A stretch of DNA of 7,108 nucleotides from Parvularculaceae bacterium (GCA_004213235.1 SHAI01000132.1:1-7108); one strand, 5' to 3'; counted from the first letter of the stretch, positions 1 through 6,582 are shown. The notes: generated by a model not told the origin, from the letters alone. A program made the numbers and translations.

Positions 1-39
1 CGAAACCGCGTGCAGCAAAAAGGGCTAGGGATCGTATCC

Positions 40-540
40 ATGAGCGTGACCGCCTTATTTATTGCGATAGGCATTGCCCTTGGGTTATTCGCAGCAGCCA
101 CAACGCGAGAGCCGGTTGTCTGGCCAAGTTCGGCCCACCCCATGCTGACCCATGGCTTCAATCAATTCTCGCCGCGTCGGACAATTTTTATCTTCGGCAC
201 TGAACCAGATAATCCTGGATGTCAGCTTCAAAGGCGGCTGCTTAAACCGGCGGTAGCCACAATCATTGGGGAGGATATTCGCGTCATCGAAGTCTACGCG
301 AACTTACCAGCGCGCCAAAACGGCAATGAGATCAAATGGCTGGACCCGTCCTTGCTGCGCCACGCAATGGATGCTGAAAGCGGGTTTTTACTCATTTATG
401 TCGACGACAATGGTCAAACGGCCCTTCGCTCGGAAGCGCCCGTCATTGCGGCAGACATTTTTGAACATGCCGGCCTTGGTGCCCCGGACAGCATCGAGGC
501 AGCTAAATCTGCTGTTCTAAAAAAGTTGAGCGCGGCGTAA
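40..540 (+). CDS. small exported or membrane-anchored protein, possibly DUF4174-like
   Basis: The product is 166 residues from the ATG at 40. Residues 2-21 are a continuous hydrophobic stretch ending in small residues (AAATT), so a signal peptide or single N-terminal anchor is likely and the rest should be periplasmic. The body starts with a basic pair and a beta-strand (RRTIFIFG, about 46-53), has one cysteine (C61), a second strand (IRVIEVYA) and a third (GFLLIYVDDNG) followed by LRSE. That order (strand, 'Q' helix, strand, 'LR', strand with DxxG, 'LRS') resembles the DUF4174 thioredoxin-like fold, but there is no CxxC pair, so a redox role is not supported. Start choice: ATG 40 has AGGG nine bases upstream. 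A GTG at 10 would add ten residues including a lysine that would suit a signal n-region, and the frame is open to the left edge, so an upstream start is possible. It converges on ugd with 14 bases between stops. Function unknown; the family resemblance is by eye. Confidence 0.72.
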   Translation: MSVTALFIAIGIALGLFAAATTREPVVWPSSAHPMLTHGFNQFSPRRTIFIFGTEPDNPGCQLQRRLLKPAVATIIGEDIRVIEVYANLPARQNGNEIKWLDPSLLRHAMDAESGFLLIYVDDNGQTALRSEAPVIAADIFEHAGLGAPDSIEAAKSAVLKKLSAA

Positions 541-571
541 CAATCGCGCGCGTCTTATCCTCGCCCGATTG
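541..571. terminator. hairpin between convergent stops (weak bidirectional terminator candidate)
   Basis: CAATCG (541-546) pairs with CGATTG (566-571). After a C/C mismatch, GCG (548-550) pairs with CGC (562-564), leaving an 11-base loop. It begins directly after the stop of the upstream gene and covers the end and stop of ugd, the usual place for a shared terminator. Neither side has a T-run, so intrinsic termination is uncertain. Confidence 0.35.
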
Positions 572-1859
572 AATGATAGTCAAAACCGAGCGTGCAAACG
601 GTTCCAGGATCGTAAACGTTCCGCAGGTCAACGAAAATTGGGTCGTTCAAAAGTGATTTGATACGGTCAAAATCAAGCGCTCGGAAGACATCCCATTCTG
701 TCAACAAAACCGCCGCATCTGCGCCATCCAACGCGTCATAGGGCCCATCGCAGTATACGACATTCTTCAGGTGCTCTTTGGCTTCTCCCATACCAGCCGG
801 ATCAAATGCCCGCACCACCGCGCCCGCTTCCTCAAGCGCCGGCACGATCGCCAAAGACGGCGAGTCCCGCATGTCATCGGTATTGGGCTTGAAGGTAAGC
901 CCGAGCAATCCAATCGTTTTACCCTTCACACTGCCACCACATGCAGCAATGATCCTGTCTGCCATTTGCCGCTTTCGACGATCATTTACCTCAACCACCG
1001 CCTCGACAATCTTTGTCGGCGCGCCATTGCTTTGCGCCGTTCGCACAAGTGCCAGCGTATCCTTGGGGAAACACGAACCGCCATATCCCGGACCGGCGTG
1101 GAGGAATTTTGACCCGATCCGTCCGTCCAGACCAATACCGCGTGCAACTTCCTGCACATTGGCCCCAACATGCTCACACAGATCCGCCATCTCATTGATA
1201 AAGGTAATTTTTGTCGCCAAGAATGCATTGCCGGCATATTTGATAAGCTCGGACGTCGACCTGTTGGTGATCAATATCGGCGTTTCGTTGAGATAGAGTG
1301 GCCGATACAGCTCCTTCATGACATTGCGCGCGCGCTCATCCTCTGCGCCAACAACAACGCGGTCCGGGCGTTTGAAGTCCTCGATCGCGGCCCCTTCGCG
1401 CAAAAACTCAGGGTTTGAGACAACTGAGAAATCCGCATCTGGATTTACACGCTTGATAATTGCTTCGACCTCTGACCCGGTTCCCACTGGAACGGTCGAT
1501 TTGGTAACAACCACAGTGTAGCCGGCAATTGCAGCGGCAATCTCCTCACTCGCGGCATAGACATAGCTAAGGTCAGCAAACCCGTCTCCCCGGCGTGAGG
1601 GCGTCCCCACCGCAATGAACACAGCTTGAGCATTTTTGACTGCATCGCCGAGGTCCTTGGTAAACGACAGTCTACCCGCCTCAACGTTCTCAGCGACCAG
1701 CGCATCCAATCCCGGCTCATAGATCGGGATCTCACCGCGCATCAGTGCATCAATCTTGGAAACATCCTTATCGACACAAATAACATCGTGCCCGAAATCG
1801 GCAAAACATGCGCCCGACACAAGCCCGACATAGCCGGTTCCAATAATTGCTACACGCAT
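555..1859 (-). CDS. ugd: UDP-glucose 6-dehydrogenase
   Basis: This cytoplasmic enzyme oxidises UDP-glucose to UDP-glucuronate with two NAD+, feeding capsule, exopolysaccharide or lipopolysaccharide sugars. The 434-residue product is full length for the family. Visible marks are the Rossmann motif GTGYVG (7-12) with D30 at the end of the second strand, STVPVGT (121-127), NPEFLREG (149-156), the active-site lysine in ELIKYAGNAF (K207, N211), the catalytic cysteine in GYGGSCFPKD (C263, D267), and the C-terminal UDP-binding part with GLTFKPNTDDMRDSP (320-334) and FVDLRNVYDP (409-418). The start at 1859 is chosen because the protein then begins MRVAIIGTGYVG as in the family, and GGAGA lies six bases upstream; a 14-residue upstream extension is possible but unneeded. 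It stands alone here: no glycosyltransferase or epimerase is adjacent, so the polysaccharide it serves cannot be named. GDP-mannose dehydrogenase shares the fold, but the motif set and the family ending favour Ugd. Confidence 0.97.
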   Translation of the reverse strand: MRVAIIGTGYVGLVSGACFADFGHDVICVDKDVSKIDALMRGEIPIYEPGLDALVAENVEAGRLSFTKDLGDAVKNAQAVFIAVGTPSRRGDGFADLSYVYAASEEIAAAIAGYTVVVTKSTVPVGTGSEVEAIIKRVNPDADFSVVSNPEFLREGAAIEDFKRPDRVVVGAEDERARNVMKELYRPLYLNETPILITNRSTSELIKYAGNAFLATKITFINEMADLCEHVGANVQEVARGIGLDGRIGSKFLHAGPGYGGSCFPKDTLALVRTAQSNGAPTKIVEAVVEVNDRRKRQMADRIIAACGGSVKGKTIGLLGLTFKPNTDDMRDSPSLAIVPALEEAGAVVRAFDPAGMGEAKEHLKNVVYCDGPYDALDGADAAVLLTEWDVFRALDFDRIKSLLNDPIFVDLRNVYDPGTVCTLGFDYHSIGRG

Positions 1860-1865
1860 GGGGTA

Positions 1866-1871
1866 TCTCCA
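1866..1871 (-). promoter_or_regulatory. ribosome binding site of ugd
   Basis: On the minus strand this reads TGGAGA, six bases before the ATG at 1859. It decides the start in favour of the MRVAIIG initiation over the longer open frame that reaches 1901. Confidence 0.7.
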
Positions 1872-2222
1872 GACAAAGGCGCGCTCTTTCAGTCGCGTCA
1901 AACAAATAACAAACTTCCGACAACCAGCATGTAGTCGAGTGATAAATTAAGGTAAAGTCGCTTTCAGCACCAACAAACTAAACGTTACCAGTGTAAGGCC
2001 GCTCGTTTTACGGGCAGCCTAAGGGCGGGGCTTCAGCTTACGCTGTTCTATATGGTGGAGCGTAAAGTGTATCATAGGTATCTGAAACCATTGCATCCGC
2101 TCGCAGGTAGATAAAAAGACGCAGTTCCTTTGCCACTATCTGGTCATTGCGGCAGACACACTTGTATCGGTACCAGCAACACGAGCAAAAAACGCTAGAG
2201 TCACCAGTCGCCCCAGCACTGC

Positions 2223-2249
2223 AACACGTGTTAATGTTCCCCGGAGAAC
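2223..2249. promoter_or_regulatory. two adjacent palindromes, operator candidates
   Basis: AACACGTGTT (2223-2232) is a perfect 10-bp palindrome around a CACGTG core. Three bases on, GTTCCCCGGAGAAC (2236-2249) is a 14-bp palindrome with a single mismatched pair. They lie about 35 bases upstream of a possible cysQ -10 and could bind a dimeric regulator acting on either divergent gene. Which protein would bind is unknown. Confidence 0.35.
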
Positions 2250-2300
2250 CGCCGCTGTGGTGATCCAATTAAGACAATTTCTTTATACGACACACACCCT

Positions 2301-2324
2301 CCTGACGCTGGTCTCGTCAGGTGA
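2301..2324 (+). promoter_or_regulatory. leader hairpin overlapping a Shine-Dalgarno site upstream of cysQ
   Basis: CCTGACG (2301-2307) and CGTCAGG (2315-2321) form a perfect 7-bp stem with a 7-base loop. The 3' arm runs into AGGTGA (2319-2324), the best ribosome binding site in the region, which is seven bases before an ATG at 2332. When the stem is formed, the AGG of that site is paired, so the hairpin could limit translation initiation. The pairing is seen directly; the regulatory effect is inferred. Confidence 0.4.
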
Positions 2325-2331
2325 TTTGGAC

Positions 2332-2343
2332 ATGAAAGATTGA
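2332..2343 (+). other. possible three-codon leader minigene overlapping cysQ start
   Basis: ATG AAA GAT TGA (Met-Lys-Asp-stop) is preceded by AGGTGA at an ideal seven-base spacing, while the cysQ ATGs at 2343 and 2346 have no good site of their own. The TGA overlaps the first cysQ ATG (TGATG), the arrangement used for translational coupling by re-initiation. It could be chance. Confidence 0.28.
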
Positions 2344-3173
2344 TGATGTCGCAACTATTTGACTTGGAATTGGGTACCCTGCCCGAAATTCTGGACGCTC
2401 TTTCACAGTTCGCCGTCAAGGCCGGCCATGAAATCATGGCCCAGCGGGCTGGCGGTGTGGCTGTCGAACGAAAGGCGGACGCATCGCCCGTCACGGCCGC
2501 AGACAAGGCAGCAGAAGATATCATCCTCGATGGTTTGTCGACCCAGTTTCCGACCATTCCGGTTCTGGCTGAAGAAGCCGCATCGAGCGGCCTTATTCCC
2601 GATTTGGGGTCGATTTTTTTCCTTGTAGACCCCATGGACGGCACCAAAGAATTCATCAGCGACAGCGGCGAATTTACCGTCAACATAGCTTTGGTGGAAA
2701 ACACACAATCCATTCTCGGCGTTGTCTATGCCCCTGCCCTTGGAAAGCTATACCGAGGTGCAATTGGTGTGGGTGCCGAAAAAATTATTGTCACACCACA
2801 TGGGTGCCTCGAGGAACCGGTGTCCATTGCTGCACGCGTGCCTGATCAAGCGCACATCACCGCGATTGCGAGCCGGAGCCACCGCAGCGCGGCAACTGAT
2901 TCTTTTCTGGATGAGATTGGTGCAGCGGAGGTTGTTTCTGCCGGATCGTCGCTCAAGTTTTGCCTGCTTGCAGAGGGACTTGCAGACATTTATCCGCGCT
3001 TCGGTCGAACAATGGAATGGGACACCGGCGCAGGCCAGGCCGTTCTGGAAGCAGCGGGCGGTAAAGTGGTGGAACATCCAGGTGGCAATCATTTGCGATA
3101 TGGCAAAGAAGCACGCGCTTACGATAACCCTCACTTCATTGCTTATGGCAGGCGTAACCCGTCAGCGGCGTAA
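2343..3173 (+). CDS. cysQ: 3'(2'),5'-bisphosphate nucleotidase CysQ (inositol monophosphatase superfamily)
   Basis: The enzyme removes the 3' phosphate from 3'-phosphoadenosine 5'-phosphate (PAP) to give AMP, preventing inhibition by PAP from sulfate assimilation or sulfotransferases. It needs Mg2+. Numbering from the second ATG (2346; 275 residues), the motifs are KADASPVTAADKAAE (43-57), the metal ligands E76-E77 in VLAEE, the signature DPMDGTKEF (95-103) with D95 and D98, a substrate-side AGSSLKFCLLAEG (199-211), and EWDTGAGQAVLEAAGG (224-239) with the third metal ligand D226. DPMDGTKEFI is the CysQ form rather than the general inositol monophosphatase form. Start: ATG 2343 and ATG 2346 are adjacent; neither has a strong ribosome binding site, and 2343 is chosen because it overlaps the TGA of an upstream minigene. 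A TTG at 2340 is unlikely. The stop falls inside the second copy of a 16-bp tandem repeat, so the C-terminus may be recently altered. It converges on the membrane-protein gene 20 bases away. Confidence 0.95.
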   Translation: MMSQLFDLELGTLPEILDALSQFAVKAGHEIMAQRAGGVAVERKADASPVTAADKAAEDIILDGLSTQFPTIPVLAEEAASSGLIPDLGSIFFLVDPMDGTKEFISDSGEFTVNIALVENTQSILGVVYAPALGKLYRGAIGVGAEKIIVTPHGCLEEPVSIAARVPDQAHITAIASRSHRSAATDSFLDEIGAAEVVSAGSSLKFCLLAEGLADIYPRFGRTMEWDTGAGQAVLEAAGGKVVEHPGGNHLRYGKEARAYDNPHFIAYGRRNPSAA

Positions 3174-3181
3174 CCCGTCAG
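3151..3181. repeat. 16-bp tandem duplication at the cysQ stop codon
   Basis: GGCGTAACCCGTCAG occurs at 3151-3165 and again at 3167-3181, a 16-base period. Because 16 is not a multiple of three, the two copies are read in different frames: the first codes CGT-AAC (Arg-Asn), the second gives GCG-TAA and so supplies the cysQ stop. Confidence 0.9.
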
Positions 3182-3193
3182 GGGCACCACCTC

Positions 3194-4810
3194 TCATAAC
3201 CCACGGCCGAAAGTGATCGCTTCAGGCGCGATGGCAATGTCGCGACGCACCCATACATCCCAAAAGAGCATCCGTTCTGCGAGCGTGAAGTCGGTATAAA
3301 GAAGTGCTTCCGACTGGGCGCGGATTTCCTTTGCACCTTTTTCCAGATCAATACGCGGGACGAATACGACATTTGCATCATTCGCCGCGTCCCAGCCATT
3401 GGATCGACACCGACGGACCGATACGAGAACGCAAGCTGTATCCGCCCTGGTGAGAAGGGCGACCGAAACGCCATCATTTGTTAAACGCCGCAGACGTGCC
3501 AACACTTCGCGCAGGGCATCCGTGTGACCTTCTTGCGCAGGCATCTCCTGAACCCGTTTTAGCATCACACCTGCTGCACCGATGCCATTCGCGATCTCCA
3601 TAGTTCGCTGGCCTTGCGCGTGCACAATTGCGTAATCGCGTGACAGCAGCGTATCGCTGGAAGCACTGATTTGCCTTTGAAGGTGCAGTTGCCCGATGAC
3701 CTGGACCGCAACTAATCCCGTCCAAAATAACGATAATGTCGCAACCGCCACTGCCGCCGCGATGGACGCGCGGTCATGAACCCGAAAGACACCATCATAA
3801 AATGGCGAGGCCATTGAGAATACTGCCATGCCGGCCGCGGCAATGAACACAAGAGCGGGGTTCGCACCGGCGTACCCGCACGCAATCACGCCACCAAGGG
3901 CGAAAAAACCACTCACCAACCATGCTTTGACGTGTTCGCGTCCGCCAAAGACGACAGCCGTAAACAAAACGACCAGCGCAGATATCGCCCCCCCGGCGAG
4001 TTCCGTGGTCATGATACTGTCCCCGCTTAGCCCACCATTCAATTGCCCGGTGAGCGCGGCCGTGCGCGCAACGTTGATGCCAGGCGATGTTAACTCAGCC
4101 AGGAGAGCGATCACGACAAAGGACAAAAACGCCGATGCAAAACGCGTCAACCCATTGCCACCGGTGAGAAACGTACAGGCCAAAAGCGCCAGCAAACCAG
4201 CGACCAGAAACGCCGGACTGAGCATCCACAAAGCAAACAATAAACCAGCCGTAAGCCCCCCTTCAAACGCGGCACGGTTGCGGCTCTCATCAGTCGGCGG
4301 GCACAGCAAACCCACTGCCAAAACAACAAAATAAGCCAACGCGATTTCGGATGGGCCGCTGAATGGGGCCACAATCACCGCGGTCACGGCGATGCAGATG
4401 GCAATAGCTTTGACCATGGGGAAGCGAACGGCAACGAAATACGCCAATGGAAATGCCGCGAGAATTGCTGCGATTGCCTTGGCGACCAAATAGATTCGGC
4501 CGGGCGTTGGCGCAAATCGTTCGGCCAGCGTTAAAAGAAACTGATAGAATGGGGCCGTCGCCGACGCCGATTTTACCCCGGCGCTCGCGGCACGCGCATC
4601 CGCAATTGGGCCAATCAACTCAATGGTTGATGACAGGCTGAGGAAAAATGGGGCCAGTCCTGCGAAAAGAATTAACGGCGTTAATGTCGCAATACAGGCC
4701 AAAAATACCAAAGCCGGCCGCGACCAGCCAAATAGGACCACAGCGATTGAACGCGCTATAGGCGCTGGCCTACGCCATTCTGGTATGGCATCGTCGGTAA
4801 ATGTATCCAT
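3194..4810 (-). CDS. polytopic inner-membrane protein of unknown function with C-terminal soluble domain
   Basis: I do not recognise this 538-residue protein. Hydrophobic segments lie at about 32-58, 106-128, 132-150, 155-170, 184-212, 222-240, 268-288, 296-312, 316-334 and 349-374, roughly ten membrane spans. A hydrophilic tail of about 160 residues (375-538) follows; it contains two cysteines (C460, C468) and the aromatic stretch ERMLFWDVWVRRD. The layout of a first span, a large polar loop (59-105) with TAPFYQFLLTLAERF, then many short spans resembles GT-C glycosyltransferases that use polyprenyl-linked sugars. However, I see no acidic catalytic pair in the first loop such as the DE or DD of that clan, so this is only a suggestion. 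A pseudo-enzyme, an envelope assembly protein or a transporter remain possible. The ATG at 4810 begins an acidic cytoplasmic N-terminus (MDTFTDDAIPEWRRP) and no strong ribosome binding site precedes it. Coding sense is supported by the long intact frame and membrane periodicity. It is divergent from queG and convergent with cysQ. Confidence 0.85.
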   Translation of the reverse strand: MDTFTDDAIPEWRRPAPIARSIAVVLFGWSRPALVFLACIATLTPLILFAGLAPFFLSLSSTIELIGPIADARAASAGVKSASATAPFYQFLLTLAERFAPTPGRIYLVAKAIAAILAAFPLAYFVAVRFPMVKAIAICIAVTAVIVAPFSGPSEIALAYFVVLAVGLLCPPTDESRNRAAFEGGLTAGLLFALWMLSPAFLVAGLLALLACTFLTGGNGLTRFASAFLSFVVIALLAELTSPGINVARTAALTGQLNGGLSGDSIMTTELAGGAISALVVLFTAVVFGGREHVKAWLVSGFFALGGVIACGYAGANPALVFIAAAGMAVFSMASPFYDGVFRVHDRASIAAAVAVATLSLFWTGLVAVQVIGQLHLQRQISASSDTLLSRDYAIVHAQGQRTMEIANGIGAAGVMLKRVQEMPAQEGHTDALREVLARLRRLTNDGVSVALLTRADTACVLVSVRRCRSNGWDAANDANVVFVPRIDLEKGAKEIRAQSEALLYTDFTLAERMLFWDVWVRRDIAIAPEAITFGRGL

Positions 4811-4820
4811 GCTTTGTCAT

Positions 4821-4849
4821 GTCCGTTGCATTTTGGCCCTGCCACGGAC
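4821..4849. promoter_or_regulatory. inverted repeat upstream of the membrane-protein gene
   Basis: GTCCGT (4821-4826) and ACGGAC (4844-4849) are perfect complements separated by 17 bases, beginning 10 bases before the leftward start at 4810. It could be an operator or a leader stem covering the initiation region. The rest of the 234-base divergent gap (4811-5044) shows no gene and no strong promoter; TTGACC (4994-4999) with TATTAA (5018-5023) is a weak candidate for queG. Confidence 0.25.
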
Positions 4850-5044
4850 GTTCGCAAGAAACCTGCCGATTGCGCGAGATCCGGCATTTACCGAAAAAAT
4901 GATCGTATTTTCAGCAGTTTTAGCCCGCTACACAGTCGCCACTTCCCCGCCCCGAGACGTTAAGGTCGAACACGGGGATTGAGCTGTCCCAATTTGACCA
5001 TTACGACCGGTACGGATTATTAACCTTGGTGAAGACACCCAAAT

Positions 5045-6190
5045 ATGCCGCAGCACATTCCACACATCGAAGACAGCATAAAACAAATGGGGCACGAACT
5101 TGGTTTTGATGCCGTGCGCATTGCGCGGGCTCACCTGTCAGATGAAACTGGCGAACGCCTTGACCAATTTGTTGAGCTGGAGCGCCATGGAGACATGGGC
5201 TGGATGGCGGCGCGGCGCGACGAACGCCGACATCCACGCGGGCTCTGGGCCGACGCCCGATCTATCATCATGGTCGCCATGAACTATGGGCCTGATGAGG
5301 ATCCGCTGACCATTCTTAACCGACCAAATGAAGGTGCAATATCGGTTTACGCAAAAGGCCGCGACTATCATGACGTCCTGAAAAAGAGGCTTAAACAGTT
5401 TGCCCGCAGGCTGATTGACACTCATGGCGGTGCGCTGAAGGTTTTCGTTGACACTGCCCCGGTAATGGAAAAACCCTTGGCCCAGCGCGCTGGTATTGGT
5501 TGGCAGGGCAAGCACACAAATGTGGTTTCAACCGATCACGGATCATGGCTTTTCCTGGGAAGCATTTTCACCACACTCGACCTGGTAGCAGACATTCCAG
5601 AAACGGATCATTGTGGTTCTTGCCAGGCCTGCCTTGATATCTGCCCGACAAAAGCGTTCCCTGCGCCCTACCAGCTGGATGCCCGAAAATGCATCTCCTA
5701 CCTGACCATTGAACACAAAGGGCACATTCCGCCAGCATATCGCAAGGCGATTGGTAATAGAATTTATGGCTGTGATGATTGTCTCGCAGTATGTCCCTGG
5801 AACAAGTTTGCTCATGCGGCAAAGGAGGCAAAACTCAAAGCGCGGGACGCTTTAAACGCGCCGTCACTGCGTGAACTATCGGAACTTGATGACACATCAT
5901 TTCGCGCGTTTTTCTCAGGATCACCGGTGAAACGCACGGGCCGGGACAGGTTCATCCGCAATGTCATGATCGCAATTGGAAACTCAGGTAATGGTGAATT
6001 TCACGATGCCATCAAGCCGCGCCTTGCCGACCCGTCGCCGCTCGTTCGCGTTGCCGCGGTTTGGGCGGCAAAGCAATTATTCAGCAAAGAAACTTTTTCG
6101 GTGTTATCTCAAACAGCCCTGTTGAGTGAAAAAGATGCGCACGTGCGCGCCGAATGGACGAGCGGTATTTCCGGCACAACGCCGGGGTGA
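5045..6190 (+). CDS. queG: epoxyqueuosine reductase QueG
   Basis: QueG is a cytoplasmic cobalamin- and iron-sulfur-dependent enzyme that reduces epoxyqueuosine to queuosine at position 34 of tRNA-Asp, -Asn, -His and -Tyr, the last step of the pathway. The 381-residue product is full length. It shows the cobalamin-binding N-terminal part with the expected general acid D136 in VFVDTAPVMEKPLAQRAGIGWQGKHTN (133-159), then two [4Fe-4S] clusters: CGSCQACLDICP (C190, C193, C196, C200), C216 in RKCISYLTIEHKG, and YGCDDCLAVCPWN (C243, C246, C250). The C-terminal 90 residues look like the HEAT-type helices seen in full-length QueG (PLVRVAAVWAAKQLF). The start at 5045 has GGTGAAG ten bases upstream and gives a normal N-terminus. 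It appears to be transcribed alone: the neighbour upstream is divergent and the next gene downstream is 469 bases away. No other queuosine gene is in the window. Confidence 0.97.
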   Translation: MPQHIPHIEDSIKQMGHELGFDAVRIARAHLSDETGERLDQFVELERHGDMGWMAARRDERRHPRGLWADARSIIMVAMNYGPDEDPLTILNRPNEGAISVYAKGRDYHDVLKKRLKQFARRLIDTHGGALKVFVDTAPVMEKPLAQRAGIGWQGKHTNVVSTDHGSWLFLGSIFTTLDLVADIPETDHCGSCQACLDICPTKAFPAPYQLDARKCISYLTIEHKGHIPPAYRKAIGNRIYGCDDCLAVCPWNKFAHAAKEAKLKARDALNAPSLRELSELDDTSFRAFFSGSPVKRTGRDRFIRNVMIAIGNSGNGEFHDAIKPRLADPSPLVRVAAVWAAKQLFSKETFSVLSQTALLSEKDAHVRAEWTSGISGTTPG

Positions 6191-6272
6191 GACTTATCTC
6201 GCGCGGTGTCTTGATCTGGTGAAGCTCCCTTTGAACACCCGGCGAAATTCAGCAGTTTCGTTCCTGGCCGAA

Positions 6273-6321
6273 GGGAAGCCTTGTGTCTGCTGTAAGCCCG
6301 GCAGATGTTTCTACGCTTCCC
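6273..6321 (+). other. nested stem structure downstream of queG
   Basis: GGGAAGC (6273-6279) pairs perfectly with GCTTCCC (6315-6321), and inside the loop TCTGC (6286-6290) pairs perfectly with GCAGA (6301-6305) around a 10-base apical loop. There is no T-run after either arm, so an intrinsic terminator is unlikely; a structured 3' untranslated element of queG or part of a small RNA would fit. The strand cannot be decided from pairing alone. Confidence 0.35.
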
Positions 6322-6507
6322 TCCTCAAAAAGAAGCGGTCTTGTTCTGCGAGAAATTAAGCAAGGCCCAATAGAAACACGCTCACGAGATCTGCATATTC
6401 ACGCAAGATCCGGCGCAAAAGAACGCCCGTTTGATATCCAAAAAGTTAATCCAAACCCGTTTAACGGGAATGCTTGACCCATATCGCCATAAAGCAGCCC
6501 GCCGACC

Positions 6508-6530
6508 GCAGTTTCACAGTTTCGCAGTTC
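6508..6530. repeat. three tandem near-identical octamers
   Basis: GCAGTTTC (6508-6515), ACAGTTTC (6516-6523) and GCAGTTC (6524-6530) lie head to tail, the second with one change and the third one base short. They sit about 25 bases upstream of the -35 of the RND promoter and might be regulator half-sites or slippage products. Confidence 0.4.
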
Positions 6531-6554
6531 AATCCATTGACGTTTCCTTGATCG

Positions 6555-6582
6555 TTGCCACCTACATTGTGGTGGTTAAAAT
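6555..6582 (+). promoter_or_regulatory. sigma-70-type promoter of the RND adaptor gene with a dyad in the spacer
   Basis: TTGCCA (6555-6560, five of six matches to the -35 consensus) is followed after 16 bases by TAAAAT (6577-6582, five of six to the -10). Transcription would start near 6589, giving a leader of about 70 bases. CCACC (6558-6562) and GGTGG (6571-6575) form a 5-bp inverted repeat that overlaps the end of the -35 and fills the spacer, a place where a bound repressor or a spacer-distorting activator would control firing. Confidence 0.55.

Larger units (their letters stand above)
1860..2342. other. 483-nt divergent intergenic region, ugd / cysQ
   Basis: No convincing gene lies here. 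The longest open frame (minus strand, 2038-2268) needs a TTG start with no ribosome binding site and gives a cysteine-rich, low-plausibility protein. The gap must carry the promoters of both ugd (leftward) and cysQ (rightward); neither shows a clear -35/-10 pair, although TATACG at 2284-2289 is a possible -10 for cysQ. The right half carries two adjacent palindromes (2223-2249) and the cysQ leader hairpin (2301-2321). The length is large for this otherwise compact window, so an unannotated small RNA is possible but not shown. Confidence 0.5.

Noticed and set aside
778..1296. Plus-strand 172-codon frame inside ugd
   Set aside because: It lies wholly antisense to a well-supported ugd and has no recognisable features.
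2038..2268. Minus-strand 76-codon cysteine-rich frame in the ugd/cysQ gap
   Set aside because: It needs a TTG start with no ribosome binding site, its only ATG is about 60 codons in, and the protein shows no recognisable pattern.
3828..4334. Plus-strand 168-codon frame antisense to the membrane protein
   Set aside because: It is an Ala/Pro/Lys-rich shadow of the hydrophobic minus-strand gene, which has the longer intact frame with regular membrane spans.
6446..6464. TTAA ... TTAA as a CtrA box
   Set aside because: The two halves are separated by 11 bases instead of the seven expected for CtrA.
6283..6477. Rightward 64-codon frame after queG with a GTG start and AAGGGAAG upstream
   Set aside because: The spacing from that site is only four bases, composition is not clearly coding, no family is recognisable, and the site coincides with the stem arm at 6273-6279.
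6501..6545. GTTCAATCC as a possible tRNA T-loop
   Set aside because: The flanking bases do not pair as a T-arm, and no acceptor or anticodon stem can be drawn.
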